This document shows positions 1-5,653 of a stretch of DNA of 8,580 nucleotides, in pieces; the first letter of the stretch is position 1, and every line of letters starts with the position of its first letter. Under the pieces are notes generated by a model. The model worked only from the letters and a program-made list of their open reading frames with translations. It searched no databases and had not been told where the DNA came from. A program made the position numbers and the translations under genes. Origin of the DNA: CAYGAW01 sp964347945 (GTDB taxonomy: Bacteria; Chloroflexota; Anaerolineae; UBA7937; B3-Chlor). The stretch covers positions 1 through 8,580 of the forward strand of contig CAYGAW010000046.1 in the NCBI GenBank assembly GCA_964347945.1. Reading direction: 5' to 3'.

Positions 1-157
1 CCACAATATCTCAAGGATTCGTACTCTCGAAACCTTGGTTAGTCACAGTGGTTTGTTTTGATATTACGGTCCATGTTTTTGATGAGTTGCTTCAACAGGT
101 GCATCTGCCGTATGTAGACCTTTTTGCTCAAATTGTTCTCCTTCCGAGTAGGGAGGA

Positions 158-1438
158 GTGGGACACCTTTTCGCACAAAATAGTTATGAAGAGACAATCA
201 ATATTCGAGATACACTTGAAGGCGTTGATAGGTTGGGATTCGTAGGCCCTTTACCGGCGCTTGCAGTTGCTTTCCTTGTCCTCGGAATATTACTGTATAG
301 GCGTGTAAACCTTGGAACAGCACTAGTCTCCACGGCATTGATTCTAGGCCTACTTTCGCTTGATTTGGAGCAGATTCCCCGCGTTGTCTGGCAAACAACA
401 GAAGCGCCTATCACGCTCTCACTTATTGGCGCGACGTTTGGCATAATGTTGTTAAGCCAGCTTTACAGGGAGACGAAAGCAATAGAGGTGCTTAGCCACA
501 GCTTGAGCGAGACCGTTGGAAGGCCTAAGCTTGTGGCAAGCATACTTCCAGCAGTGATAGGACTACTCCCAGTCGCAGGTGGTGCCCTCATGTCGGCGCC
601 AATGGTGGAAACAGAAACGGACAAGCTTGACTTGAGGAAGGAAAAGAAAACCTACGTTAACATCTGGTTTCGGCACGTAATATTTCCGGTATATCCCATG
701 AGCCAAGTGCTCATACTCACAGCTGCACTTACAGGGACCTCCGTGAACGTACTAGTTTTGAGACAGATCCCTGTGGTGATAGCTATGATCAGCATAGGAT
801 ACCTCATTGGTTTCCGGAAAAGCTCAGCATTCAACGGTTCGCAAAATACAGGAGATATGCGCACGAACCTGAAAACCTTCCTCTTAACGTTTTCACCTAT
901 TTTAGCAATGATCTTGTCAGTCTTGCTTTTCAAGGTTGATGTTTGGATAGCCGCCCTCATTGGTGTGGTATTGCTAGTGTGCATCACGAGACCTGGTTTG
1001 ACTATCCTGAGAAGGGTGTTTAGCAACAAGGCGATTTATATGATCAGTTTGGCTGCCTTTGGGGCTATGCTTCTGCGCGGTGTCACGATGGCTTCTGGGG
1101 TTTCAGAGGCTGTTGGAGAGATCCTTGCCGGAGGCACCGTAGATAGTGCCCTCTTGTTGGCAACGATTCCCGCGATTCTGGGATTCCTAGTCGGTTCGCC
1201 TTCAGGCGGAATAGCGATAAGCGTTCCAATGTTGGCAGGCAGTTTGAGCTTCACGGCTCAGGCGGCAAGCTTACTCTACATATCAGCCTTCTTCGGATAC
1301 TTGGGCGCCCCAACGCACCTGTGCTTGGTATTGACAGCTGACTACTTCAAATGTCATCTAAGCAAACTCTACAAGTACTTGATCCCATCCCTGGTGATAT
1401 CATTCGCAACCGCCTTGATAGTCTATGCCCTTTTCTGA
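158..1438 (+). CDS. DUF401-family integral membrane protein (putative transporter)
   Basis: A 426-residue hydrophobic protein with about ten predicted membrane spans and a short, polar N-terminal tail. It resembles the archaeal/bacterial DUF401 family, whose members look like ion-transporter-superfamily permeases; no substrate is established. Two similar re-entrant-type motifs are visible: LPVAGGALMSAPMVE (residues 138-152) and GSPSGGIAISVPML (347-360). A third conserved-looking segment, YLGAPTHLCLVLTADYFK, lies at 381-398. The NIWFRHVIFPVYP segment (168-180) also fits the family. The two Gly/Ser/Pro motifs suggest an inverted-repeat fold, which is inference. The start is uncertain. GTG 158 sits only one base after a GGAGG, too close for a normal ribosome-binding site, and TTG 233 would begin just before the first membrane helix. 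No ATG is available. The gene stands alone; the downstream gene is convergent. Confidence 0.85.
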   Translation: MGHLFAQNSYEETINIRDTLEGVDRLGFVGPLPALAVAFLVLGILLYRRVNLGTALVSTALILGLLSLDLEQIPRVVWQTTEAPITLSLIGATFGIMLLSQLYRETKAIEVLSHSLSETVGRPKLVASILPAVIGLLPVAGGALMSAPMVETETDKLDLRKEKKTYVNIWFRHVIFPVYPMSQVLILTAALTGTSVNVLVLRQIPVVIAMISIGYLIGFRKSSAFNGSQNTGDMRTNLKTFLLTFSPILAMILSVLLFKVDVWIAALIGVVLLVCITRPGLTILRRVFSNKAIYMISLAAFGAMLLRGVTMASGVSEAVGEILAGGTVDSALLLATIPAILGFLVGSPSGGIAISVPMLAGSLSFTAQAASLLYISAFFGYLGAPTHLCLVLTADYFKCHLSKLYKYLIPSLVISFATALIVYALF

Positions 1439-1614
1439 AACCTAGCTTTCAAGGAACGACCTGCGTAATGCGTGTAGGTACACACAAGATGGTGAAGATC
1501 TAAGAAATAGTGACCTGGAGGTGTTCGACCCTCTTTCCGGGAGGCTTGTCTTCTTCTCGGTTGTTGATGACTCCAACTTCCATTTCTATACAGCAGATGC
1601 AGCCTGCATACTTC
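1439..1614. other. convergent intergenic gap, no gene seen
   Basis: This 176-base gap separates the 3' ends of the DUF401 gene and the minus-strand regulator. It holds short pyrimidine-rich stretches (around 1542-1560) that could help termination. A start-poor open frame on the plus strand and a 27-codon frame on the minus strand are present, but neither has a ribosome-binding site or a recognisable motif. Confidence 0.5.
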
Positions 1615-2202
1615 TCATTTCTTAATGAACGATCTCAGTAAATTCATAAACTTCTGATCAAGTTCCTGATGCCTAGCGAAGTCCTTGTCTGACATTGAGA
1701 GTATTTCAGCGTATTTCTGAACCGCTTGTTTAGTGAGGAAATCCACATCGTCCAATTCGGAAATCATATCTTCAAACTTACCTGACCCATAACACTCTTC
1801 AAGTTGAGCCTGCACATCAACTAGTTGAGAGACTTTTCCTTCGTCAAATTCTATTTGGAAACCAAGTTTCTTCAAAGCACCAAGAGCTGTCTTCAGTTGT
1901 TCCTTGGCGACTTTTGAACTTAGGGGAGTCTTCCCAACACTGCAGAAGAAAGTCTCTGCGGTTGCTCTGTAGTAGCTTTCGATGAGATGGTCAATGCGTT
2001 CTTCCCGCGCAACTTCCACCATTCCTCCTTTTAGGAGTTTTTTTATGTGGTGGTAAACTGCTTGGGGAGTGACGTTGAGTTCTGCAGCTATTTGACTTAC
2101 AGTCATCTCTTTGACTCTGAGCAGAAACACCATTCGTCTCCTAGTTTCATCAGCTAACAGCTTAAACGCGTCCGGATCCTTTATCGCCTTAACCGGTTTC
2201 AT
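1615..2202 (-). CDS. ArsR-like winged-helix transcriptional regulator
   Basis: A 195-residue protein with an N-terminal DNA-binding domain of the ArsR type. Residues 8-30 (PDAFKLLADETRRRMVFLLR) are the usual first helices. The helix-turn-helix spans roughly 33-60, with recognition helix VTPQAVYHHIKKLLKGG, and a wing follows at 62-80. Residues 95-195 are charged and largely helical, and probably serve for dimerisation or ligand sensing. There is no CxC metal-binding motif of the classical metal sensors; the only cysteines are C87 and C137, so the inducer cannot be predicted. The gene is divergent from a small unknown gene, and the region between them holds a perfect palindrome. It therefore likely controls its neighbour, itself, or both. 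A TATA-like box lies about 38 bases upstream of the ATG. Confidence 0.88.
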   Translation of the reverse strand: MKPVKAIKDPDAFKLLADETRRRMVFLLRVKEMTVSQIAAELNVTPQAVYHHIKKLLKGGMVEVAREERIDHLIESYYRATAETFFCSVGKTPLSSKVAKEQLKTALGALKKLGFQIEFDEGKVSQLVDVQAQLEECYGSGKFEDMISELDDVDFLTKQAVQKYAEILSMSDKDFARHQELDQKFMNLLRSFIKK

Positions 2203-2236
2203 AGGTCTTCACGAAACAAATAGTAGTTTAAGTGAG

Positions 2237-2244
2237 TATAAAAG
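2237..2244 (-). promoter_or_regulatory. TATA-like box for the ArsR-like regulator
   Basis: Read on the minus strand this is CTTTTATA. It is centred about 38 bases upstream of the regulator's ATG, giving a predicted leader of about 12 bases. On the plus strand the same bases read TATAAAAG, so the direction of use is inferred from position only. Confidence 0.5.
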
Positions 2245-2252
2245 CCTTTCTC

Positions 2253-2262
2253 TATTAAAGCA
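2253..2262 (+). promoter_or_regulatory. near-copy of the operator half-site
   Basis: TATTAAAGCA matches the first ten bases of the downstream palindrome's left arm (TATTAAAACA) at nine positions. It starts 38 bases before the palindrome and next to the regulator's own TATA-like box. It could be a weaker secondary site for autoregulation; this is inferred from similarity in an AT-rich region. Confidence 0.3.
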
Positions 2263-2267
2263 TAACC

Positions 2268-2275
2268 TTTATAAG
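2268..2275 (+). promoter_or_regulatory. TATA-like box for the 94-residue unknown gene
   Basis: TTTATAAG preceded by AACC, which resembles an archaeal TATA/BRE pair. Transcription starting about 25 bases downstream would begin near 2297, inside the 22-bp palindrome and about 33 bases before the ATG. Confidence 0.55.
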
Positions 2276-2290
2276 ACCCGAAATGCTGAT

Positions 2291-2312
2291 TATTAAAACA
2301 GCTGTTTTAATA
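2291..2312. promoter_or_regulatory. perfect 22-bp palindrome, probable operator
   Basis: The left arm TATTAAAACAG is followed directly by its exact reverse complement, CTGTTTTAATA, with no spacer. It lies between the divergent regulator and the small unknown gene, over the expected transcription start of the latter. This is the usual place for a repressor site of a dimeric winged-helix protein. The adjacent ArsR-like regulator is the obvious candidate binder; that assignment is inference. A zero-loop palindrome is a poor RNA hairpin, so a DNA-level role is preferred. Confidence 0.65.
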
Positions 2313-2329
2313 GTAAAGATGTGATTAGA

Positions 2330-2614
2330 ATGGCTTGCAAACAACAAGAGAACATTGAACGCGGATGCGTAGAACGGAAGAAAGAACCGATGCCAAACAC
2401 CCTTATGAACGTGTTGCGCACTGGGTTGCTTCGATTACTAGGGGCCAACAGAGATCGTGAATATCCTTTGGGAATTGGAGAAGAAACCGCGCAAGTGGTT
2501 ACTACCCTAAGGGATTCTTACAGTCATTACGACGCGCACTCGGCTTTGCTAGAAGCGGAACGTCTAAAGGCTCAAGCATTAATGGAATGGGAAAAACACC
2601 GCTTGATTTGCTGA
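2330..2614 (+). CDS. small protein of unknown function, divergent from the regulator
   Basis: A 94-residue protein that I do not recognise. The N-terminal 25 residues are polar and contain two cysteines (C3 and C13) not arranged as a zinc finger. Residues 26-40 form an amphipathic stretch (LMNVLRTGLLRLLG). Residues 46-94 are polar and probably helical, ending in a cysteine. No signal peptide or membrane span is seen. ATG 2330 is preferred over GTG 2321, because a GTGAT sequence at 2321-2325 can serve as a Shine-Dalgarno element. The TATA-like box and palindrome upstream make it a likely regulated gene and a candidate target of the divergent ArsR-like protein. A T5 tract follows about 36 bases after the stop. 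Confidence 0.6.
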   Translation: MACKQQENIERGCVERKKEPMPNTLMNVLRTGLLRLLGANRDREYPLGIGEETAQVVTTLRDSYSHYDAHSALLEAERLKAQALMEWEKHRLIC

Positions 2615-2649
2615 ACGACAGAACTGTAGGACCCTCAAATTCCCCCCTC

Positions 2650-2654
2650 TTTTT
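2650..2654 (+). terminator. oligo-T terminator after the 94-residue gene
   Basis: A run of five T residues in a pyrimidine-rich stretch, about 36 bases past the stop codon. Oligo-T tracts are the usual archaeal intrinsic termination signal. No stem-loop is needed or seen. Confidence 0.4.
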
Positions 2655-2686
2655 CTCGAATTTTGTCTTACACAAGATACATAGGA

Positions 2687-2845
2687 ATGAAGTGCGGATT
2701 CAACATCTGTTCGATTTGCCAGTATCTTTTCCCGAGTCTTCTACGCTGTGAGAGCTGCAAGCAAAGCCCTTGCCGAGAAGGTGTACACCAAAAAGTGCGG
2801 GGGGTGGGATTCGAACCCACGAACCCCTACGGGACGAGGACCTGA
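2687..2845 (+). CDS. doubtful Cys-rich zinc-ribbon-like open frame overlapping tRNA-Leu antisense
   Basis: From ATG 2687 the frame encodes 52 residues. Six cysteines fall in the first 29, including CSIC at residues 8-11 and CESC at 21-24, a spacing that a compact zinc ribbon could use. The last 16 or so residues are simply the antisense of the tRNA, a well-known source of spurious peptides, and the stop codon lies in the tRNA anticodon region. There is no clear promoter, and AGGA sits almost against the ATG. It may be chance, a degraded gene, or a real gene whose end was overrun by the tRNA. Confidence 0.2.
   Translation: MKCGFNICSICQYLFPSLLRCESCKQSPCREGVHQKVRGVGFEPTNPYGTRT
2790..2794 (-). 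terminator. T5 terminator directly after tRNA-Leu
   Basis: On the minus strand five T residues follow one base after the discriminator A, matching the short oligo-T terminators of archaeal tRNA genes. A perfect 10-bp palindrome, GGTGTACACC, lies next to it at 2780-2789 and is unexplained. Confidence 0.5.
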
Positions 2846-2893
2846 ACCTCGCGCCTCTGGCCATCCCTTTTGACCTGGCTTGGCGACCCCCGC
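2796..2893 (-). tRNA. tRNA-Leu (anticodon CAG), intron-containing
   Basis: A type II tRNA read on the minus strand. The acceptor stem GCGGGGG (2893-2887) pairs with CCCCCGC (2803-2797). The discriminator is A at 2796, and CCA is not encoded. The anticodon stem CGAGG/CCTCG encloses the loop TTCAGGT with anticodon CAG at 2842-2844. A long variable arm (TCCCGTAGGGGTTC) and a T arm GTGGG-TTCGAAT-CCCAC are intact. The gene is 98 bases, 13 longer than a standard tRNA-Leu of this form. The excess lies wholly in the D arm and is explained by an intron at 2857-2869. Removing it restores GCC-AAGCCAGGTCAAA-GGC, a normal D arm. Possible TATA-like boxes on the minus strand lie at 2941-2934 (TTTAAAAG) and around 2925-2920. 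Confidence 0.95.
2857..2869 (-). other. predicted 13-nt non-canonical tRNA intron in the D loop
   Basis: On the minus strand GGTC (exon) pairs with GGCC (intron) to form a 4-bp central helix. It is flanked by three-base bulges AAA and AGA. Cutting after the second base of each bulge releases exactly 13 bases, AAGGGATGGCCAG, and joins GGTCAA to AGGC, giving the standard tRNA-Leu D arm. The outer helix GCC/GGC is the D-arm region, and the inner helix is replaced by a short loop, so this is a relaxed bulge-helix-bulge. The A run makes the exact cut ambiguous by about one base. The site is near tRNA position 21/22. Confidence 0.7.
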
Positions 2894-3058
2894 TCATCTT
2901 CTAAGATTTCTTTAAGGGTGTATACTAAGGTTTCTTTTAAACAAGCGTTACACGAACCATTTGGGACTCTCCAAGGTCACAAAACGCCGACCGCTTCGAC
3001 GCACGGTTGTTCGTCTCTGGTCAGCCTTGTCCCGAATGTCATCCACACACCACCTGCG

Positions 3059-3066
3059 TTTAAAAG
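3059..3066 (+). promoter_or_regulatory. TATA-like box for the IMPase-like gene
   Basis: TTTAAAAG lies about 40 bases upstream of ATG 3102. Its predicted start site near 3088 would give a leader of about 14 bases that just includes the GAGG ribosome-binding site. Confidence 0.5.
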
Positions 3067-3101
3067 TGCATAACACCAACTTCAGTAATGAGGCACAAAC
3101 G

Positions 3102-3914
3102 ATGGATTGGCTCCCTATTGTGAAGGAGTGCGCCCGGAGAATAAGGCGCGACGCACTACCACTGTACAGCACCCCAAAAGCGAACATAAGCTTTGGCCGA
3201 GGCGCAGGCGGAGATACGATGAAGAAAATCGATCTGGTAGCGGAAAAAGCCATAATCGATACGCTAGAAGAACACGACGCTTCCTGTGTTCTCGTCAGCG
3301 AGGAGACAGGGACCAAAAAGATCGGCAATCCACCACATGAATATTACCTGACAACAGACCCTATAGATGGCACAACAAACGCCTTACGAGGAATACCATT
3401 CATCGCCACGTCCATTGCGATTTCAAGCGCGCCCTTCCTCCAAGATGTAGAGACCGCCCTCGTATCCGATCTCATCCACGACACGGCTTACACTGCTACT
3501 CGAGGAAAGGGAGCTTTCAAAGAAGATGCCGAAATAAGACCATCCTCCACATCATCATTGGAGAAGGCCGTCATAGGTGTCGATCTCAAGGCCCTAGAAA
3601 CACATAAACTCGTCAAACGCCTAGCCGAAGTAATGCAGAAAACCAGACATTTAAGGCACTTGGGAGCCAACGCCCTCGAAGTCTGTTATGTCGCAGACGG
3701 TACATCAGAAGCCTTCATCGACATGCGAGGCAAACTACGCGTAACAGATGTTGCGGCCGCCTACCTAATATTGAAGGAGGCAGGGGGCATCATGGTCACC
3801 CCCGAAGGAAAGGAGGTAAACGTTAAATTAGCACCCACACAGCGCGTCTCCTTCATTGCAGCCGCAAACAATGCAATCTACAAGGTGATTAGGAAATCCC
3901 TGTCGCCCGCCTAG
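3102..3914 (+). CDS. inositol monophosphatase / fructose-1,6-bisphosphatase family protein
   Basis: A 270-residue metal-dependent phosphatase of the lithium-sensitive IMPase/FBPase superfamily. The metal-binding signature is complete. KKIDLVAEKA (41-50) is the early Asp/Glu segment, SEETG (66-70) gives the acidic ligand, DPIDGTTN (86-93) is the hallmark motif, and VTDVAAAY (214-221) supplies the last aspartate, followed by KEAGG. The usual Trp before that Asp is Thr here, so the exact substrate (inositol phosphate, fructose bisphosphate or another sugar phosphate) is open. The length is normal for the family. The frame is open further upstream to 2961, but ATG 3102 is chosen because family similarity begins there and GAGG sits eight bases upstream. 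It is probably soluble and cytoplasmic. The phosphoesterase gene follows after 83 bases with its own possible TATA-like box. Confidence 0.92.
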   Translation: MDWLPIVKECARRIRRDALPLYSTPKANISFGRGAGGDTMKKIDLVAEKAIIDTLEEHDASCVLVSEETGTKKIGNPPHEYYLTTDPIDGTTNALRGIPFIATSIAISSAPFLQDVETALVSDLIHDTAYTATRGKGAFKEDAEIRPSSTSSLEKAVIGVDLKALETHKLVKRLAEVMQKTRHLRHLGANALEVCYVADGTSEAFIDMRGKLRVTDVAAAYLILKEAGGIMVTPEGKEVNVKLAPTQRVSFIAAANNAIYKVIRKSLSPA

Positions 3915-3997
3915 CCGCACAGCATCAAGCATCGAAAATCAGCGCACGGATTTTAACCAAGACCCGCAATATTCTCCCTTAGGAGCACCTTCAACCC

Positions 3998-4849
3998 ATG
4001 CAGGCGATTAATCCAATCAGACCCTTTCCCGCCCTCCTCCTAAAAGTAGATTCCAAACGGGTCTTAGTAGTTGCTGATCTGCACATAGGCTGGGAAGTAA
4101 CCCTCACAAAGCGTGGAGTCCACGTCCCTTCCCAAACCCCCAAAATGCTCGACAAGATGCTTCGACTCGTCGAAAAGACCAGTCCAACTGAAGTCCTCTT
4201 CCTAGGTGATGTGAAATACACAGTCTCCGGCATCGAGGTTGAAGAATGGCGCGACATACCACACTTCTTCGAAGCCATACAGAAGAAAGTCCCTACCATT
4301 CAGGTCATCCCCGGAAACCATGACGGAAAACTGGAGGCGCTCCTACCTCAACCCGTCGAAATCGTACCGTACACCGGAACCACTCTCGGAGACGTTGGCC
4401 TCTTTCATGGACATGCATGGCCCGCACCCGAACTACTGAAATGTCGCAGCCTCATTACAGCCCACGTTCACCCAATGGTCACGTTCCGCGATCCCATAGG
4501 CTTCAGAATCACGAGCCAAGTCTGGGTCAAAGCAGAAGTCGATACACGTGAACTAGCGAAATCTTTGCTGAAACATCTCGGCATTAAGAACAACCGCCAC
4601 CCAGAGAGGCTCTTCAAAGAACACTTCAACGTCAAGCCGAGGTCTTCACAGCTTTTCATAATTCCATCTTTCAACGATTTTCTGGGAGGCCGAGCGATCA
4701 ACAAGAAACGCCACGGCAAAAGTGGCAAAACAATCCCCTTCATTGGACCTGTCTTACGCTCTGGAAGCGTCAGAATGGAAGATGCCGAAATCTATCTACT
4801 GGATGGAACCTTTCTTGGAACGATCAATCAGCTAAGAAGCCTGAGTTAG
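3998..4849 (+). CDS. SbcD/Mre11-related metallophosphoesterase
   Basis: A 283-residue calcineurin-like phosphoesterase with every catalytic motif in order: ADLHIG (D27, H29), FLGDVK (D71), PGNHD (N107, H108), HGH (137-139) and AHVHP (H156, H158). The C-terminal part, with IIPSFNDFLGGRAIN (221-235) and a final LLDGTFLG, matches the archaeal SbcD/Mre11-related family rather than true Mre11, which is longer and carries a capping domain. Activity on DNA is plausible by relation, but nucleotide or other phosphoesters cannot be excluded. In other archaea and in bacteria relatives occur beside the helicase gene lhr; none is in this window. A ribosome-binding AGGAG lies 12 bases before the ATG. The frame stays open for 56 codons past the TAG stop. 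Confidence 0.9.
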   Translation: MQAINPIRPFPALLLKVDSKRVLVVADLHIGWEVTLTKRGVHVPSQTPKMLDKMLRLVEKTSPTEVLFLGDVKYTVSGIEVEEWRDIPHFFEAIQKKVPTIQVIPGNHDGKLEALLPQPVEIVPYTGTTLGDVGLFHGHAWPAPELLKCRSLITAHVHPMVTFRDPIGFRITSQVWVKAEVDTRELAKSLLKHLGIKNNRHPERLFKEHFNVKPRSSQLFIIPSFNDFLGGRAINKKRHGKSGKTIPFIGPVLRSGSVRMEDAEIYLLDGTFLGTINQLRSLS

Positions 4850-5071
4850 AACCAGAAACCCCTCAGAAAATCACCACCTTCCCAGTATCTCGCAATCCAG
4901 CCAGAAGACGTGTACTTCCGTAAAGAACGGGAAATCCAACGAGCTCACGTAGAATCCGACTTTCGTCTTGTGATAGGTTCGTCAATCAAGAAAAGCGCCT
5001 CTCCAGGAACCACACTTTAATACACCCTTTATCACATTCCTCTTCACCAACGACCCAATCGGAGAAACACC
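4850..5071. other. intergenic region before the SWIM gene
   Basis: This 222-base gap contains a plus-strand continuation of the phosphoesterase frame (56 codons, to TAA at 5018-5020) with no start signal of its own. A TATA-like TTTAATAC at 5016-5023 would place transcription of the SWIM gene near 5045. No RNA gene or repeat is seen. Confidence 0.45.
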
Positions 5072-5482
5072 ATGCCAGAAACTTCTGAAATTGTCACGCT
5101 CAAGAACATCTGCAGAAAAGCTGAAACTGATGGACGCATTACTGGCAAAGATCTCAATCGGCTTTCGATAGCTTTCGGTTCGCGATTCACAAAAGCGTGG
5201 GAAGCACTACAGGAGAAAAGGGTGAAGAAATACGTTTTCAAACCAAGCGGCAGAATAGTCTGGATCGTAGTCGGCAGAGAACGCGACTATTTGATCATGC
5301 CCGCCGCTGAATTTTGCACTTGCAATGATTTTTACTTCCGCGTCATGGATGGAGAAGTCCATCTCTGCTATCATCTCATCGCACAAAAGATCGCTTCTAC
5401 ATTGAAGCGGTTCGACGAATTGGAGGAAAATGACGATCTCTACAACTCGTTGACGGAGGAGTGGAGAAAGGTTACACCTTAA
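5072..5482 (+). CDS. small SWIM zinc-finger protein
   Basis: A 136-residue protein whose C-terminal half carries a SWIM-type zinc site: C82-x-C84, then 14 residues, then C99-x-H101 (CTC ... CYH). SWIM domains bind DNA or proteins. The stand-alone archaeal forms have been related to eukaryotic Sws1/Shu2 proteins, which assist recombinase function. Residues 1-50 are helical and charged, and 52-78 form strands (KYVFKPSGRIVWIVVG) leading into the zinc site, as in other SWIM proteins. The tail 113-136 is acidic. GGAG at 5061-5064 lies seven bases before the ATG. A role in recombination is inference from family and from the nearby phosphoesterase and RPA-like genes. Confidence 0.85.
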   Translation: MPETSEIVTLKNICRKAETDGRITGKDLNRLSIAFGSRFTKAWEALQEKRVKKYVFKPSGRIVWIVVGRERDYLIMPAAEFCTCNDFYFRVMDGEVHLCYHLIAQKIASTLKRFDELEENDDLYNSLTEEWRKVTP

Positions 5483-5521
5483 ATATCCCACAATCGCAAA
5501 ATAGAAAGCGGAGGAAACACT

Positions 5522-5638
5522 GTGGACGCAGGCGCCTACTTCACATTCCTAATTCACCTATTATCAGTGGTCACTTTCATCACCCTCATCCTGGCTTTCC
5601 TGTATCTAATCTACAGTAGAGAAGAAAGAGCCTCCTAG
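5522..5638 (+). CDS. 38-residue single-span membrane microprotein
   Basis: A GTG-started frame of 38 codons with a strong Shine-Dalgarno GGAGG at 5510-5514, seven bases upstream. The product has a short N-terminus (MDAGAY), one hydrophobic helix from about residue 7 to 31 (FTFLIHLLSVVTFITLILAF in its core), and a charged tail YSREERAS. The N-out, C-in orientation is predicted from the positive tail. It starts 39 bases after the SWIM stop codon, so it is probably co-transcribed with it. It ends 15 bases before the convergent DUF131 gene. No family is recognised. The combination of ribosome-binding site, clean membrane helix and charged tail makes a real gene likely despite its size. Confidence 0.6.
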   Translation: MDAGAYFTFLIHLLSVVTFITLILAFLYLIYSREERAS

Positions 5639-5653
5639 CGCTCAAAGACCGGT

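Noticed and set aside
48..245. 65-codon GTG-started frame as a complete gene
   Set aside because: No ribosome-binding site and no recognisable motif, and it overlaps the DUF401 start. It is kept only as a possible upstream gene end in the findings.
1500..1583. 27-codon ATG frame on the minus strand after the regulator
   Set aside because: Very short, no ribosome-binding site, no domain; compatible with chance.
1446..1622. Plus-strand open frame after the DUF401 gene, with protein-like composition
   Set aside because: It has no ATG, GTG or TTG near its beginning and no ribosome-binding site, overlaps the end of the regulator, and matches nothing I recognise.
2961..3101. N-terminal extension of the IMPase-like frame by 47 residues
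   Set aside because: The extension is Arg-rich and unlike the family, has no ribosome-binding site, and a GAGG with good spacing precedes ATG 3102.
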